A DNA stretch of 32,458 bases. It comes from Peptoniphilus_A olsenii (GTDB lineage Bacteria > Bacillota > Clostridia > Tissierellales > Peptoniphilaceae). The stretch covers positions 1-32,458 of the forward strand of contig NZ_JBEPMA010000020.1 in NCBI RefSeq assembly GCF_040545475.1, written 5' to 3'. Position 1 is the stretch's first letter; each line of letters opens with the position of its first letter. A model generated the notes under the pieces. The model was not told where the DNA came from and ran no database searches. It saw nothing but the letters and a program-made list of their open reading frames with translations. A program made the translations under genes and the position numbers. Positions 22,282 to 31,516 of the stretch are shown piece after piece.

Positions 22282-25200
22282 ATGAAGAAGTTTAAACGTA
22301 TTTTAGTTGCAAACCGTGGAGAAATTGCAATCAGAATTTTTAGAGCTTGCAGAGAGCTTGGAATTAGGTCGGTTGCTATATATTCTGAGGAGGATAGCTT
22401 ATCTCTTTTTAGAACAAAAGCTGATGAGTCTTATTTGATTGGTAAAGATAAATCGCCTTTAGATGCTTATCTTGATATTGATGAAATAATCAATCTTGCT
22501 AAAAATAAAGGTGTTGATGCCATACATCCTGGTTATGGTTTTTTATCTGAAAATCCAGAGTTTGCTCGCAAATGTGAAGAGGAAGGCATTACTTTTATAG
22601 GGCCTGATTCTAGAGTTATGGAAAAACTTGGGGATAAAATCACTTCTAAAATTGTTGCTAAAGAATCTGGTGTTGCAACGATTCCAGGTATAGAAAAACC
22701 TATTAGTTCGGGAGATGAAGCTAAAGAGTTTGCTAAAATTGCTGGCTATCCTGTGATGATTAAGGCGGCAGCTGGTGGTGGTGGCCGTGGTATGCGCATT
22801 GTCGAAAACGAAGAAGAATTAATTTCTAAATTTAAATCAGCTAAGAACGAAGCACGTAAAGCTTTTGGTGATGATTCTATGTTCATCGAAAAGTATCTCA
22901 ACAAGCCAAAACACATTGAGGTTCAAATATTAGGTGACAAGCATGGAAACATTGTTCATCTTTATGAAAGGGACTGTTCCATTCAACGTAGGCATCAAAA
23001 AGTTATTGAATATACACCAGCTTTTTCTCTTCCACAAAGCTTGCGAGATGATATATGTAATGATGCTCTCAAAATTGCAAACTCTATTGGTTATTCAAAT
23101 GCAGGTACGGTTGAATTTTTGGTTGATTCAGATTTAAATCATTTTTTTATTGAGGTAAATCCGAGAGTTCAAGTTGAACACACTGTTACTGAAATGTGTA
23201 CTGATATAGATATAGTTCAATCTCAAATTTTAATAGCTATGGGTTATCCTTTAAATAGTGAAGAAATTGGAATTAGTAGTCAGTCTGACATTAAAATGAA
23301 TGGTTTTTCAATTCAATGTCGTGTTACTACCGAAGACCCCTTAAATAATTTTATGCCTGATACTGGACATATTAATTTATATAGGTCATCTTCAGGCTTT
23401 GGAGTGCGTCTTGATGGGGGTAATGGATTTACTGGGGCAGTAATCTCACCTTATTATGATTCTCTGCTTGTAAAAGTTATAACTCATGGCAGAACTTGGT
23501 CAGATACTATTAGAAAAGCAAAAAGAAGTTTGAGTGAGCTTAAAATTGGCGGAGTTAAGACAAATATTGGTTTTTTATTAAATGTTTTAAATACTGCTGA
23601 ATTTGGAGTAGGCTCATGTGATACAGGCTTTATTGAATCTCATCCCGAACTTTTTGAAATACAAAATTCTGAAGATAAAGAATTAAGATTAATGAGGATA
23701 CTTTCAAATAGAATTGTAAACGATCCTAATACTTTACCTAAAAATTTTGATGTTCCGAAAGTACCTGATTTTGAAAAAGAAGATTTTGTAGGCATGAAAC
23801 AAGTTTTTGACAATAAAGGTGCCGATGGATTAAAAGATTTTGTATTAAATCAAAAAAGACTTCTTTTGACAGATACTACAATGAGAGATGCTCATCAATC
23901 TTTAATGGCAACAAGAGTTAGATCTATAGATTTAATAAAGATTGCTGAGGCTTTAAATTATAATATGAGAGAGCTTTTTTCTGTAGAAATGTGGGGCGGA
24001 GCGACATTTGATGTTGCGTATAGATTCTTGCATGAAGATCCATGGGAAAGACTTAGAATTTTGCGTGAAAAAATGCCAAATATGTTGCTACAAATGTTAA
24101 TCAGGGGCAATAATACTGTTGGATATAAAAATTATCCTGATAATGTAGTTAAAAAATTTATATACGAGTCTTCCAAAGGTGGTATAGATTTATTTAGAAT
24201 TTTTGATTCACTAAATTGGCTTCCAGGCATGCAGCTTTCCATTGAGGAAGTTTTAAAAAATGACAAAATAGCAGAAGCTACTATGTGCTACACTGGTGAT
24301 ATTCTCAATGAATATAGAGATAAATATTCTTTAAAGTATTATGTGGATTTCGCTAAAGAATTGGAAAAAACTGGAGCACATATTATTGGAATTAAAGATA
24401 TGTCGGGGTTATTAAAACCTTATGCTGCTAAAAAATTAATAAGAGCTTTAAAAAATGAAATATCATTGCCAATTCACCTGCATACGCATGATACGACAGG
24501 TAATGGTGTAGCAACAATTTTAAATGCTGCCGAGTCGGGGGTAGATATAGCTGATACTGCAGTAAACTCTATGAGTGGTCTTACATCTCAACCAGCTCTT
24601 AACTCAGTAGTAGCTGCTTTAGAAAACACAGAAAGAGAAACTGGAATTGACCTAGATAAGGCTGAGGATATTTCAAAATATTGGGCGGCAGTTAGACCTG
24701 TATATGAAAATTTTGAATCGGATTTAAAATCTGGATCAACTGAAATTTATAAATATGAAATACCAGGTGGACAATACTCTAATTTAAAACCACAAGTTGA
24801 ATCATTTGGTCTTGGTCATAAATTTAAAGAAGTTAAAGAGATGTACAAATCAGTCAACGAAATGGTCGGTGATATTGTAAAAGTAACTCCATCATCTAAA
24901 ATGGTTGGTGACTTTGCAATATTTATGGTTCAAAATGAACTCACTCCAGAAAATATAATGACTAAAGGTAAAAACTTAGACTATCCTGATTCTGTCATGA
25001 CATATTTTAGGGGAATGATGGGCCAACCTTACGGAGGTTTTCCTGAAGATTTACAAAAAATGGTATTGAAAGGAGAAAAACCTATTGACACTAGACCTGG
25101 AGAATTGTTAGAAGATGAAGATTTCGAAAGCATTAGAGAACATTTAAAAAATAAAGGTATAGAAGCCAGTGAGAAAGATATAATTTCATCTGCTTTATAT

Positions 25201-25707
25201 CCTAAAGTTTTTGACGATTATATTGATTATATTAAAGAAAATGGTGATGTAACTCGAATGGGTTCGGATGTATTTTTCCATGGGCTGATGGAAGGTGAAA
25301 CTTCTGAGATTGAAATTGAAGAGGGAAAAACTTTAATAGTCACTTTAATAGAAATTGGTAAATTATTTGACGATGGAACAAGAAACTTGACTTTTGAAAT
25401 TAATGGATCTAGAAGAACAATTAATATCAAAGATGAGACGGTTAAGAATGTGGTCTCTGATAAAGAGGAAAAACTATTTGCAGATTCCTCTAATGAAAAA
25501 GAAATAGGTTCTTCCATTCCTGGCAAAGTAATTAAAGTATTAATTTCTGAAGGCGATACAGTAAATAAAGGTGATACACTGTTTATTGCTGAAGCTATGA
25601 AGATGGAAGCCAATATTGTAGCAAATGCTTCTGGCAAAATTAAAACTATATATGTAAAAGAAAATGAAGATGTTGAAAGTGGTGAACTGTTAGCAACTTT
25701 TGAATAA
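22282..25707 (+). CDS. pyc: Pyruvate carboxylase (single-chain, biotin-dependent)
   Basis: 1141 residues, the full length of single-chain pyruvate carboxylase. Biotin carboxylase domain (about 1-460): ILVANRGEIAIRIFRACREL, ATP-grasp loop AAAGGGGRGMRIV, ERDCSIQRRHQKVIE, FIEVNPRVQVEHTVTE. Carboxyltransferase domain (about 530-800): LLTDTTMRDAHQSLMATRVR, metal-site HLHTHDTTGNG. C-terminal biotinyl domain (about 1070-1141): EAMKMEA with biotinylated Lys1107. It converts pyruvate, bicarbonate and ATP to oxaloacetate, feeding aspartate-family amino acids and succinate. GGGAGG lies before the ATG. The biotin ligase is not in this window. A PspC gene follows 48 bases later without an intervening terminator. 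Confidence 0.97.
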   Translation: MKKFKRILVANRGEIAIRIFRACRELGIRSVAIYSEEDSLSLFRTKADESYLIGKDKSPLDAYLDIDEIINLAKNKGVDAIHPGYGFLSENPEFARKCEEEGITFIGPDSRVMEKLGDKITSKIVAKESGVATIPGIEKPISSGDEAKEFAKIAGYPVMIKAAAGGGGRGMRIVENEEELISKFKSAKNEARKAFGDDSMFIEKYLNKPKHIEVQILGDKHGNIVHLYERDCSIQRRHQKVIEYTPAFSLPQSLRDDICNDALKIANSIGYSNAGTVEFLVDSDLNHFFIEVNPRVQVEHTVTEMCTDIDIVQSQILIAMGYPLNSEEIGISSQSDIKMNGFSIQCRVTTEDPLNNFMPDTGHINLYRSSSGFGVRLDGGNGFTGAVISPYYDSLLVKVITHGRTWSDTIRKAKRSLSELKIGGVKTNIGFLLNVLNTAEFGVGSCDTGFIESHPELFEIQNSEDKELRLMRILSNRIVNDPNTLPKNFDVPKVPDFEKEDFVGMKQVFDNKGADGLKDFVLNQKRLLLTDTTMRDAHQSLMATRVRSIDLIKIAEALNYNMRELFSVEMWGGATFDVAYRFLHEDPWERLRILREKMPNMLLQMLIRGNNTVGYKNYPDNVVKKFIYESSKGGIDLFRIFDSLNWLPGMQLSIEEVLKNDKIAEATMCYTGDILNEYRDKYSLKYYVDFAKELEKTGAHIIGIKDMSGLLKPYAAKKLIRALKNEISLPIHLHTHDTTGNGVATILNAAESGVDIADTAVNSMSGLTSQPALNSVVAALENTERETGIDLDKAEDISKYWAAVRPVYENFESDLKSGSTEIYKYEIPGGQYSNLKPQVESFGLGHKFKEVKEMYKSVNEMVGDIVKVTPSSKMVGDFAIFMVQNELTPENIMTKGKNLDYPDSVMTYFRGMMGQPYGGFPEDLQKMVLKGEKPIDTRPGELLEDEDFESIREHLKNKGIEASEKDIISSALYPKVFDDYIDYIKENGDVTRMGSDVFFHGLMEGETSEIEIEEGKTLIVTLIEIGKLFDDGTRNLTFEINGSRRTINIKDETVKNVVSDKEEKLFADSSNEKEIGSSIPGKVIKVLISEGDTVNKGDTLFIAEAMKMEANIVANASGKIKTIYVKENEDVESGELLATFE

Positions 25708-25755
25708 TGAATAAAATTATCGGGTAAATATAATTAAAATCGTGAGGTGATTGTG

Positions 25756-26049
25756 TTGAAAAAACTTTATAGATCTAGAAATGACAGGATGATTGCGGGT
25801 GTTTGTGGAGGATTAGCGAAATATTTTGGTATTGATTCTACTATTGTAAGGATTGCTGCATTTCTTTTGATTGTGCCTGGTGGTCTAAGTATTTGGGTTT
25901 ATATTGCTATGGCTCTTATAATACCCCTTGAGCCTGAAGTGGGTTCGCCGCATATTGAGGAGTCTGATATTTACGAAGACAATAATGATTTTGAAAATAT
26001 CTATCGTGAAACTAAAAAAAGAAAAGAAAGTGAAGAAGACTATTATTAA
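25756..26049 (+). CDS. PspC-domain membrane protein
   Basis: 97 residues. The PspC domain fills the first 60: KKLYRSRNDRMIAGVCGGLAKYFGID, then one or two membrane spans (IAAFLLIVPGGLSIWVYIAMALIIP), followed by a charged acidic tail. PspC proteins take part in envelope-stress responses, though small Gram-positive ones are poorly studied. TTG at 25756 is chosen because AGGTGA lies 5 bases upstream and the family starts with KKLYRS; GTG codons at 25747 and 25753 overlap or crowd that site. Confidence 0.88.
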   Translation: MKKLYRSRNDRMIAGVCGGLAKYFGIDSTIVRIAAFLLIVPGGLSIWVYIAMALIIPLEPEVGSPHIEESDIYEDNNDFENIYRETKKRKESEEDYY

Positions 26050-26266
26050 TAACTATGTCTGATTTTGTGGATTAATTAGTTCTAATTCCTTTACATTAAA
26101 AAATCGAATTTGATAATTGCTATATATTTGCGATTAATACAAATTCGATTTTTTATATTTTTAAAAACTTTTTACTAATGCAAAAAATCATTAGGAATCA
26201 TATTACGAATAATAAATTATACCAAAAAAACAAAATCAGATTTATTAAAAATTATAGTTATAATAA
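26043..26266. repeat. Imperfect long inverted repeat (MITE-like), about 225 bp
   Basis: Outer arms TTATTAATAACTAT (26043-26056) and ATAGTTATAATAA (26254-26266), and inner arms TCTGATTTTGT (26058-26068) and ACAAAATCAGA (26230-26240), are inverted copies; the right arm has about 13 extra bases between the two blocks. A central 15-bp palindrome lies at 26098-26154. No target-site duplication is certain. Confidence 0.45.
26098..26156. terminator. Long palindrome acting as probable bidirectional terminator
   Basis: Perfect 15-bp stem AAAAAATCGAATTTG (26098-26112) with CAAATTCGATTTTTT (26140-26154), 27-base loop that can itself fold, T-rich on either strand. It lies between convergent pspC and nadK. 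Confidence 0.7.
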
Positions 26267-26294
26267 TTTGACCTATAATACATATTTAGTATAA

Positions 26295-27098
26295 TTATAA
26301 GAATTTATCTTTTATATTATCCCAATAAGAATTATTGGAAAAAATAAGTTTTTTAATTGTCTTATTTGATAGACGTGTATTGACTCGATGTAAATTATTA
26401 AAAAAATACTCATTTCCATCTACTAACAAAAGGTTGGAGTCTTTATACCTTTTTTCAATTACCAGTGAAATTGTATGACCTCCTGGCACAATTAAAGAAG
26501 ATCTAATTGATCTATATGCAGAAGAACTAACTGGCGAAATTGGAGTCATTTGTAGCACATGAAGCGTAGGGTAGACAATAGAGCCCCCAGTAGAAAAATT
26601 ATATGCAGTAGAACCAGAAGGTGTGGAAACCAAGATACCATCACCCGAAAATTTTTCTACATGATTTCTATCAATAAAAACATTCATATGAATAGTTTTT
26701 GAGTGAGCTGCTTTTAATACTACCTCGTTTATTGCATTTAATTTATAAACTTTGTTTTTAGTATATATATCGGTTCTCAATATTTTGATATCCTGAACCT
26801 CATAATTATTATTTTTGTAATCAGTTACAAATTTTACAATCTCATTAGGTTTTATTTCTTGATAAAAACCTAGATGGCCAGTATTTATACCTACAAAAGG
26901 CATTTCTGGAAAATTATTGCGATGAACGGCCTTTATAAAAGAACCATCACCACCAATGCATACACAGAGTTCTGCATTTTTATTAAAACCGTTAAATGGC
27001 TTATATCCATGTTTTTTTAGCTCATCTTGTAGAGCACTAGCGGTTTTCTTAGATTCAAAATTTGCATTTGATAATATATTTACGATTTTAGAAGACAA
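26295..27098 (-). CDS. nadK: NAD kinase
   Basis: 267 residues from the TTG at 27098. It phosphorylates NAD to NADP. Motifs: CIGGDGSF (ATP site), INTGHLGF, and FSGDGILVSTPSGSTAYNFSTGGSIVYP, followed by the C-terminal LIVPGGHTISL strand; all define NAD kinase. The TTG start is favoured over the ATG at 27152: AAGGGGG lies 7 bases upstream, the protein then begins SSKIVNILSN as relatives do, and the likely -10 box (27135-27140) lies downstream of the ATG. It diverges from an RluA-type gene; these two are often neighbours on one strand in Firmicutes. Confidence 0.92.
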   Translation of the reverse strand: MSSKIVNILSNANFESKKTASALQDELKKHGYKPFNGFNKNAELCVCIGGDGSFIKAVHRNNFPEMPFVGINTGHLGFYQEIKPNEIVKFVTDYKNNNYEVQDIKILRTDIYTKNKVYKLNAINEVVLKAAHSKTIHMNVFIDRNHVEKFSGDGILVSTPSGSTAYNFSTGGSIVYPTLHVLQMTPISPVSSSAYRSIRSSLIVPGGHTISLVIEKRYKDSNLLLVDGNEYFFNNLHRVNTRLSNKTIKKLIFSNNSYWDNIKDKFL

Positions 27099-27134
27099 GG
27101 TTATACCCCCTTGATTTTTATCTTGTTTATTTAT

Positions 27135-27163
27135 ATTATAAACCAGTAACATGATATTGACTA
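27135..27163 (-). promoter_or_regulatory. Probable nadK promoter (minus strand)
   Basis: On the minus strand, TAGTCA (27163-27158), 17-base spacer, consensus TATAAT (27140-27135). It lies 37 bases before the TTG start and excludes use of the ATG at 27152. Confidence 0.6.
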
Positions 27164-27175
27164 GAGGTATGAAAA

Positions 27176-28051
27176 ATGTACATATTAAAATCTGACGATT
27201 TTTTGAATTTTAAAGTTGATAAAAAGATGAACACAAACGACTTTTTAAGAGAAAGAGGTTTTTCTTCAAGACTTATCAGAAAATCAATTCGTGAAAAACT
27301 TATTTATTTAAATGGTAAAAATTTACAAGAGAATAAAAAATTAAAATTGAATAATATAATATCTGTAAAGATACCTGATGAACTGCCAAATGGTTTGGTA
27401 GAACATATGCCGCTTGATATTTTATATGAAGATGAAGATATAATTGCAATAAACAAACCGCCTTATATGGTTACACATACTGCCAAAGATGATTTAAGTG
27501 GGACTTTATTAAATTATGTATGTGGATATTTTGACGAAATTTCTTTAAAAAGAAAAGCTAGATTTGCAAATAGACTCGATAGAGATACATCGGGTATTGT
27601 TATTATTGCAAAAAGTGCATATGCTCATGCAAATATATCTGAACAATTTGAAAGACAAATAACAAAAAGATATTTAGCAATTGTTCAAGGTATACTTGAG
27701 AAAAAAGAAGGTTTGATAGAAAAACCTATAGCAAGAAGCGATGATGGAATAAAAAGAGAAGTAAATTATGTATTGGGGAAATATTCCAAAACTTCTTATA
27801 AAGTAATAAGAGAGTATAACAACATGAGTTTACTTGATGTTCAATTGTATACTGGAAGAACTCATCAAATAAGAGTTCATCTTAAATCTATAGGTAATCC
27901 AATAGTTGGAGATAGTCTTTATAATTGTAAATCTTCTTTTATAAACAGGCAAGCTCTGCATTGTTATTATATGCAAATCAAAAAAGTGAGAACCGCAGAA
28001 AATATTGAAATTTACGCAAAAGAACCCGATGATTTTAATTTTTTGAAATGA
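27176..28051 (+). CDS. RluA-family pseudouridine synthase
   Basis: 291 residues: an N-terminal S4-like RNA-binding part (about 20-75, FLRERGFSSRLIRKSIREKLIYLNG), then the catalytic domain with the motif RLDRDTSGIVIIAK (catalytic Asp in RLDRDT) and YTGRTHQIRVHLKSIGNPIVGDSLY. RluD-type enzymes modify uridines of 23S rRNA; exact target cannot be told. AGAGG lies 8 bases before the ATG. Divergent from nadK. The last codon is close to the promoter of the 6S RNA gene. Confidence 0.92.
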   Translation: MYILKSDDFLNFKVDKKMNTNDFLRERGFSSRLIRKSIREKLIYLNGKNLQENKKLKLNNIISVKIPDELPNGLVEHMPLDILYEDEDIIAINKPPYMVTHTAKDDLSGTLLNYVCGYFDEISLKRKARFANRLDRDTSGIVIIAKSAYAHANISEQFERQITKRYLAIVQGILEKKEGLIEKPIARSDDGIKREVNYVLGKYSKTSYKVIREYNNMSLLDVQLYTGRTHQIRVHLKSIGNPIVGDSLYNCKSSFINRQALHCYYMQIKKVRTAENIEIYAKEPDDFNFLK

Positions 28052-28058
28052 GCAAATC

Positions 28059-28087
28059 TTGCCAATTGTAATTTCTTGGTATATAAT
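28059..28087 (+). promoter_or_regulatory. Promoter of the 6S RNA gene
   Basis: TTGCCA (28059-28064), 17-base spacer, consensus TATAAT (28082-28087); the expected start point is 28094-28095, exactly where the RNA stem begins. Confidence 0.85.
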
Positions 28088-28093
28088 AATTAT

Positions 28094-28287
28094 AGGTAAA
28101 TTCTGTGGTGTTCGAATTTACTTCTATTAATTCAACCGACAAATCAGACACGGGAAACCGAGTTTAGCTTGATATGACAAGCCTCCTTTGAGAGGAAGTC
28201 AGAAGACGTTAACAAGTTACCCACCTTCACATGCAGGGCGGGTCTGAATTAATGAAGCATACGACACACGCGGATTTTACCTTTTTT
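28094..28287 (+). ncRNA. ssrS: 6S RNA
   Basis: About 190 bases that fold as one long rod. The closing stem pairs GGTAAATTCTGTG (from 28095) with CGCGGATTTTACC (to 28281); a purine/pyrimidine-rich internal bubble follows; then ATTAATTCA pairs with TGAATTAAT; the distal arm has smaller stems. A T run after the last pair ends transcription. 6S RNA binds housekeeping RNA polymerase by imitating an open promoter and is about 190 bases in Bacillus. No ORF covers the region. The neighbours (RluA and YtxH genes) do not help the call; it rests on structure, length and promoter. Confidence 0.85.
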
Positions 28288-28363
28288 TATTCTATATAGA
28301 TTGAATATTTTATATTTTGTTGGGTAAAAGTATATCAAACACTAATACAAAGGAGAACGAATT

Positions 28364-28924
28364 ATGGGACTATTTGACTATTTAGAAGAAAAAAGAAACG
28401 AAGCAGCAAGAAGAAGAAGAATAAAAGAAGCATCAAAAATAGCAACTGGAATTGCACTTGGAGCATTGGGTGGTATCTTATTTGCACCTCAAGAAGGTAA
28501 AAAGACACGCCAAGAAATAGTAGAAAAATCAAAAGAAGCGGCTGAACAGGCTAAAGAAGCAGCTCTAGATGCAAGAGATACAGTTGAATTTAAAGCATAT
28601 CAAGCAGGCGAACAAGCTAAAAAAACTTATAGTGATTTAAGAAATATAGCTATGGATAAAAAACTACAATTTGATGAAGATGTAGAAGTAGCTAAAGCAA
28701 AAGCTGATGCAATTGGAGATGTTTTAAAATCTGGAGCAGAAGATATCAAAAAAGATGTCGATAAAACAACAGAAAATGTAAAAGACACTGCAAAAGATGC
28801 AAAAGAAGATTTAAAAGATGCAGCAAATGAAGCTGGAAAAGATATTAAGAAATCATCAGAAAATATAAAAGAAACTGTAAAGGATACATCTAAAAAGGTA
28901 GAAAAAGAAAATAAAAAATATTAA
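28364..28924 (+). CDS. YtxH-domain envelope/stress protein with LEA-like tail
   Basis: 186 residues. A basic start (RRRRIKEASK) is followed by a glycine-rich hydrophobic span, IATGIALGALGGILFAPQ, and EGKKTRQEI, the YtxH domain. Residues 60-186 are almost entirely charged helix rich in Lys, Glu, Asp and Ala, with repeated KDxxKD / KETVKD units resembling LEA-type stress repeats or an apolipophorin-like coiled coil. YtxH genes belong to general-stress regulons in Bacillus. AAGGAG lies 8 bases before the ATG. The next gene, 13 bases on, is a DUF948-type protein, the usual partner. Confidence 0.88.
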   Translation: MGLFDYLEEKRNEAARRRRIKEASKIATGIALGALGGILFAPQEGKKTRQEIVEKSKEAAEQAKEAALDARDTVEFKAYQAGEQAKKTYSDLRNIAMDKKLQFDEDVEVAKAKADAIGDVLKSGAEDIKKDVDKTTENVKDTAKDAKEDLKDAANEAGKDIKKSSENIKETVKDTSKKVEKENKKY

Positions 28925-28937
28925 TTGGGAGGCATAA

Positions 28938-29429
28938 ATGAATCAAGTATTTACAATGGCTGATCTGTTAAGTTTTTTATTATATGTAGCAGGAATTGCA
29001 GCACTTGTTGCACTATTTCTAGTACTACTAAATGTCTATAAGGTACTAAAAAATATCAATAGCATAGTAGAAAAAAACCAAGGCGAAATAGATCATACGA
29101 TAAAAACTGTACCTGCACTCATGGATAATGCCAAAGATATTTCGGTAAATGTAAATGCATTATCTCAAGATGCTAATAGCTTAGTAAAGACGGTGAAGCC
29201 AGAAATTGAAAAGACAATGCAGGCTGTAGGCTCTGTTTCAGACACAGTTAATGGAATTACTCGAGAAGTGGATAATACAACTTATAGAGTTTCTAATGCT
29301 GTATCCGATATAACAGATGTAATCTCAGACACTGCAAAGACAATATCATTGACTTCAGATAATGCTATAGATTACTTTTATATCTTTAAAGAAGTTATAA
29401 GAACATTAAAAGATGTTTTCTTAAAATAA
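28938..29429 (+). CDS. DUF948-like (YtxG-type) single-span membrane protein
   Basis: 163 residues: one membrane span near the N-terminus (about 8-32, SFLLYVAGIAALVALFLVLLN), then a long amphipathic helical region with heptad-like Val, Ile and Leu spacing (KTVPALMDNAKDISVNVNALS...), the pattern of DUF948 proteins. Function unknown; it accompanies YtxH in Bacillus stress operons. It ends the operon before a terminator. Confidence 0.82.
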   Translation: MNQVFTMADLLSFLLYVAGIAALVALFLVLLNVYKVLKNINSIVEKNQGEIDHTIKTVPALMDNAKDISVNVNALSQDANSLVKTVKPEIEKTMQAVGSVSDTVNGITREVDNTTYRVSNAVSDITDVISDTAKTISLTSDNAIDYFYIFKEVIRTLKDVFLK

Positions 29430-29436
29430 TTTGCTG

Positions 29437-29463
29437 AGACGAAGTTAAAGCTTCGTCTTTTTT
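29437..29463 (+). terminator. Terminator of the YtxH-DUF948 operon
   Basis: Stem AGACGAAG (29437-29444) with CTTCGTCT (29451-29458), 6-base loop, T run. Confidence 0.92.
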
Positions 29464-29535
29464 AAATGTATATTAAAATTATGCTAAAATAAAGATTAAC
29501 TCCAAGATTTAGACTACTAAAAACAAGATTTTGAT

Positions 29536-29563
29536 TTACAGACAGAGTATGTGTAGTATAATA
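29536..29563 (+). promoter_or_regulatory. Promoter of the lipid kinase-regulator operon
   Basis: TTTACA (29536-29541), 16-base spacer, consensus TATAAT (29558-29563), 32 bases before the start codon. Confidence 0.68.
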
Positions 29564-29595
29564 ATAGCTAGAAGAATTTTGGAGGAAAACACTAA

Positions 29596-30519
29596 ATGAA
29601 AAAAGTAAAAATAATTGCTAATCCAAATTCAGGCAGAGGTGCTTCACTTGGTAAAGTTCTTCAGCTTATTAAATTATTTAGCCAAGACGAATATAAAATT
29701 ATATTGCAATTTACAAATTCACACACAGGTGGGTTTGAATATGCAAAGGATGATGATGGAGAAGATTTCATAATTTGCTGTGGAGGCGACGGCACCGTAA
29801 ATGAGGTCGTGAATGGAATTTATAGAAGAAATAGGAAAGTACCTTTGGCAATTCTTCAAAGCGGAACGGTAAACGATTTTGCGAATTCCCTAAATTTGCC
29901 TACTAGTCCAATGAGATTTTATCAGATGATAAAAAACTTCAAAACTAAAAAAATTGACTTGGGGCTTGCGGGTAATAGAGTTTTTATAAATGTTGCTGCC
30001 GGAGGCATGCTTACAGAAATCGCATATACAGTTTCTTCAGAAAAAAAAGCAACATTGGGTAATATGGCTTACTATATAGAAGGAGTAAAAGAACTGCTCC
30101 AAACTAATATATTCGATGACAAGAATTTATTAGATCTCCAAATAGAATCTGATGAGGTAAATGGACACGAAAGAGCAATGATTTTTCTAATAACCAACTC
30201 CACTTCAGTGGGAGGGTTCAAGAAAATGGCACCTTTTGCTGAAATATCAGACGGTTATTTGGATGTATTGATTTTTAAGAAGATGGATTTTTTTGATGTA
30301 CCGGAGTTAGTAGCAACACTTGTAAACGGTAGACATATTGACCATAATAAAGTAATTTATTTTAAAACAAAAAAACTAAATATCAAATGTCAATCTGATG
30401 TAGTAATAGACTTAGATGGAGAAAGAGCATCGAAACTACCTATGACATTTGAAGTATTAGAAAAAGAATTAGAAATAGTAGTACCAGAAGGAGGAAAATA
30501 TTATGGCATCAACTATTAA
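29596..30519 (+). CDS. Diacylglycerol kinase-like lipid kinase (DagK/YegS family)
   Basis: 307 residues. Nucleotide-binding motif CCGGDGTVNEVVNGI, preceded by ANPNSGRG and followed by LQSGTVNDFANSL, and the C-terminal DGYLDVLIFKK segment and DGE of the second domain identify the DAGK catalytic family. Members phosphorylate diacylglycerol or similar lipids; in Gram-positives DgkB recycles diacylglycerol released when lipoteichoic acid is made. GGAGG is 9 bases before the ATG. Its last 17 bases overlap the next gene, whose ribosome-binding site GAGGAAAA lies within it. Confidence 0.9.
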   Translation: MKKVKIIANPNSGRGASLGKVLQLIKLFSQDEYKIILQFTNSHTGGFEYAKDDDGEDFIICCGGDGTVNEVVNGIYRRNRKVPLAILQSGTVNDFANSLNLPTSPMRFYQMIKNFKTKKIDLGLAGNRVFINVAAGGMLTEIAYTVSSEKKATLGNMAYYIEGVKELLQTNIFDDKNLLDLQIESDEVNGHERAMIFLITNSTSVGGFKKMAPFAEISDGYLDVLIFKKMDFFDVPELVATLVNGRHIDHNKVIYFKTKKLNIKCQSDVVIDLDGERASKLPMTFEVLEKELEIVVPEGGKYYGINY

Positions 30520-31516
30520 AGATGTAGCAAAAATGGCGGATGTATCGATATCTACAGTATCAAGAGTAATCAATGACTCAAAGCCAGTTAGCCCTGAAGC
30601 ACGTAGAAGAGTATTACACGCAATTGAAGTATTGGATTATAAACCAAATGAAGTAGCAAGAAGTCTTGTTACTAAGAAATCTAATTTAATAGGAGTAATA
30701 GTAGAAGATATAGGCTCAAACTTTGTGTCTCAAATATTAAGAGGAGTAGAAGAAGTTGGCAGAATGTATAAATATGACATACTGCTATCAAGCTCATATG
30801 GAGATATGGATACCGAAGTAAAATTTGCAAATTTACTTTCACAAAAGCAAGTAGAAGGGATTATAGTAATATCGAACTTACATAATCCAAAACTAGAATA
30901 TAAATTAGAAGAAAGTAAAATACCTTATGTAATAATAAGTAACTTCTATGAAATAGATAAATTTAGAGCAAATATAGATTATGAAAGAGCAAGCTACGAA
31001 ATAGTTAAAGATTTAATAGATAAAGGCCATACAAAAATTGCATCAGTAGCAGTTCGACGTGACTATGATAGAACATACGAAAAACAAAAAAATGCAGGTT
31101 ACGCCAAAGCAATGGAAGAAATGGGTCTAGAAACAACTGAACTATTTGTCGAAGACTTAACTACAGAAGCAATCGAAAACGCTGAAAAAGACATAGTAGA
31201 TACATTAAAAGAAAAAGAAATTACAGCGGTCTTCACAACATTCGATACATTAGCAATAAATGTAATGAATATATTATTAGACAATAATATAAAAACACCA
31301 ACAGATATTTCAGTAACAGGTTTTGGAGGAACAACATTATCAGAAATATATAGACCAAAACTTACTACAGTTAAAATCCCTTATTATGACATAGGCGCAG
31401 TATCAATAAGAAAAATATTAAAAAGCATAACTGAAAAAGACTCAGACTTCAAAGAAAATGTAGTATTACCAACACAGATTATAGAACGAGAAAGCGTAAG
31501 AAAGCTAAATGACTAA
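30503..31516 (+). CDS. LacI-family transcription regulator, CcpA-like
   Basis: 337 residues. N-terminal LacI helix-turn-helix TIKDVAKMADVSISTVSRVIN, hinge helix PNEVARSL, then the sugar-binding-type effector domain. It resembles CcpA in the MYKYDILLSS, KQVEGIIVI and YDIGAVSIRKIL segments; the last keeps the Tyr and Arg, eight apart, that in Bacillus CcpA contact phospho-HPr. Carbon-catabolite control is therefore plausible but not proven. It overlaps the lipid kinase gene by 17 bases and the next regulator by 8. No sugar transport genes surround it, which also favours a global regulator over a local one. Confidence 0.85.
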   Translation: MASTIKDVAKMADVSISTVSRVINDSKPVSPEARRRVLHAIEVLDYKPNEVARSLVTKKSNLIGVIVEDIGSNFVSQILRGVEEVGRMYKYDILLSSSYGDMDTEVKFANLLSQKQVEGIIVISNLHNPKLEYKLEESKIPYVIISNFYEIDKFRANIDYERASYEIVKDLIDKGHTKIASVAVRRDYDRTYEKQKNAGYAKAMEEMGLETTELFVEDLTTEAIENAEKDIVDTLKEKEITAVFTTFDTLAINVMNILLDNNIKTPTDISVTGFGGTTLSEIYRPKLTTVKIPYYDIGAVSIRKILKSITEKDSDFKENVVLPTQIIERESVRKLND

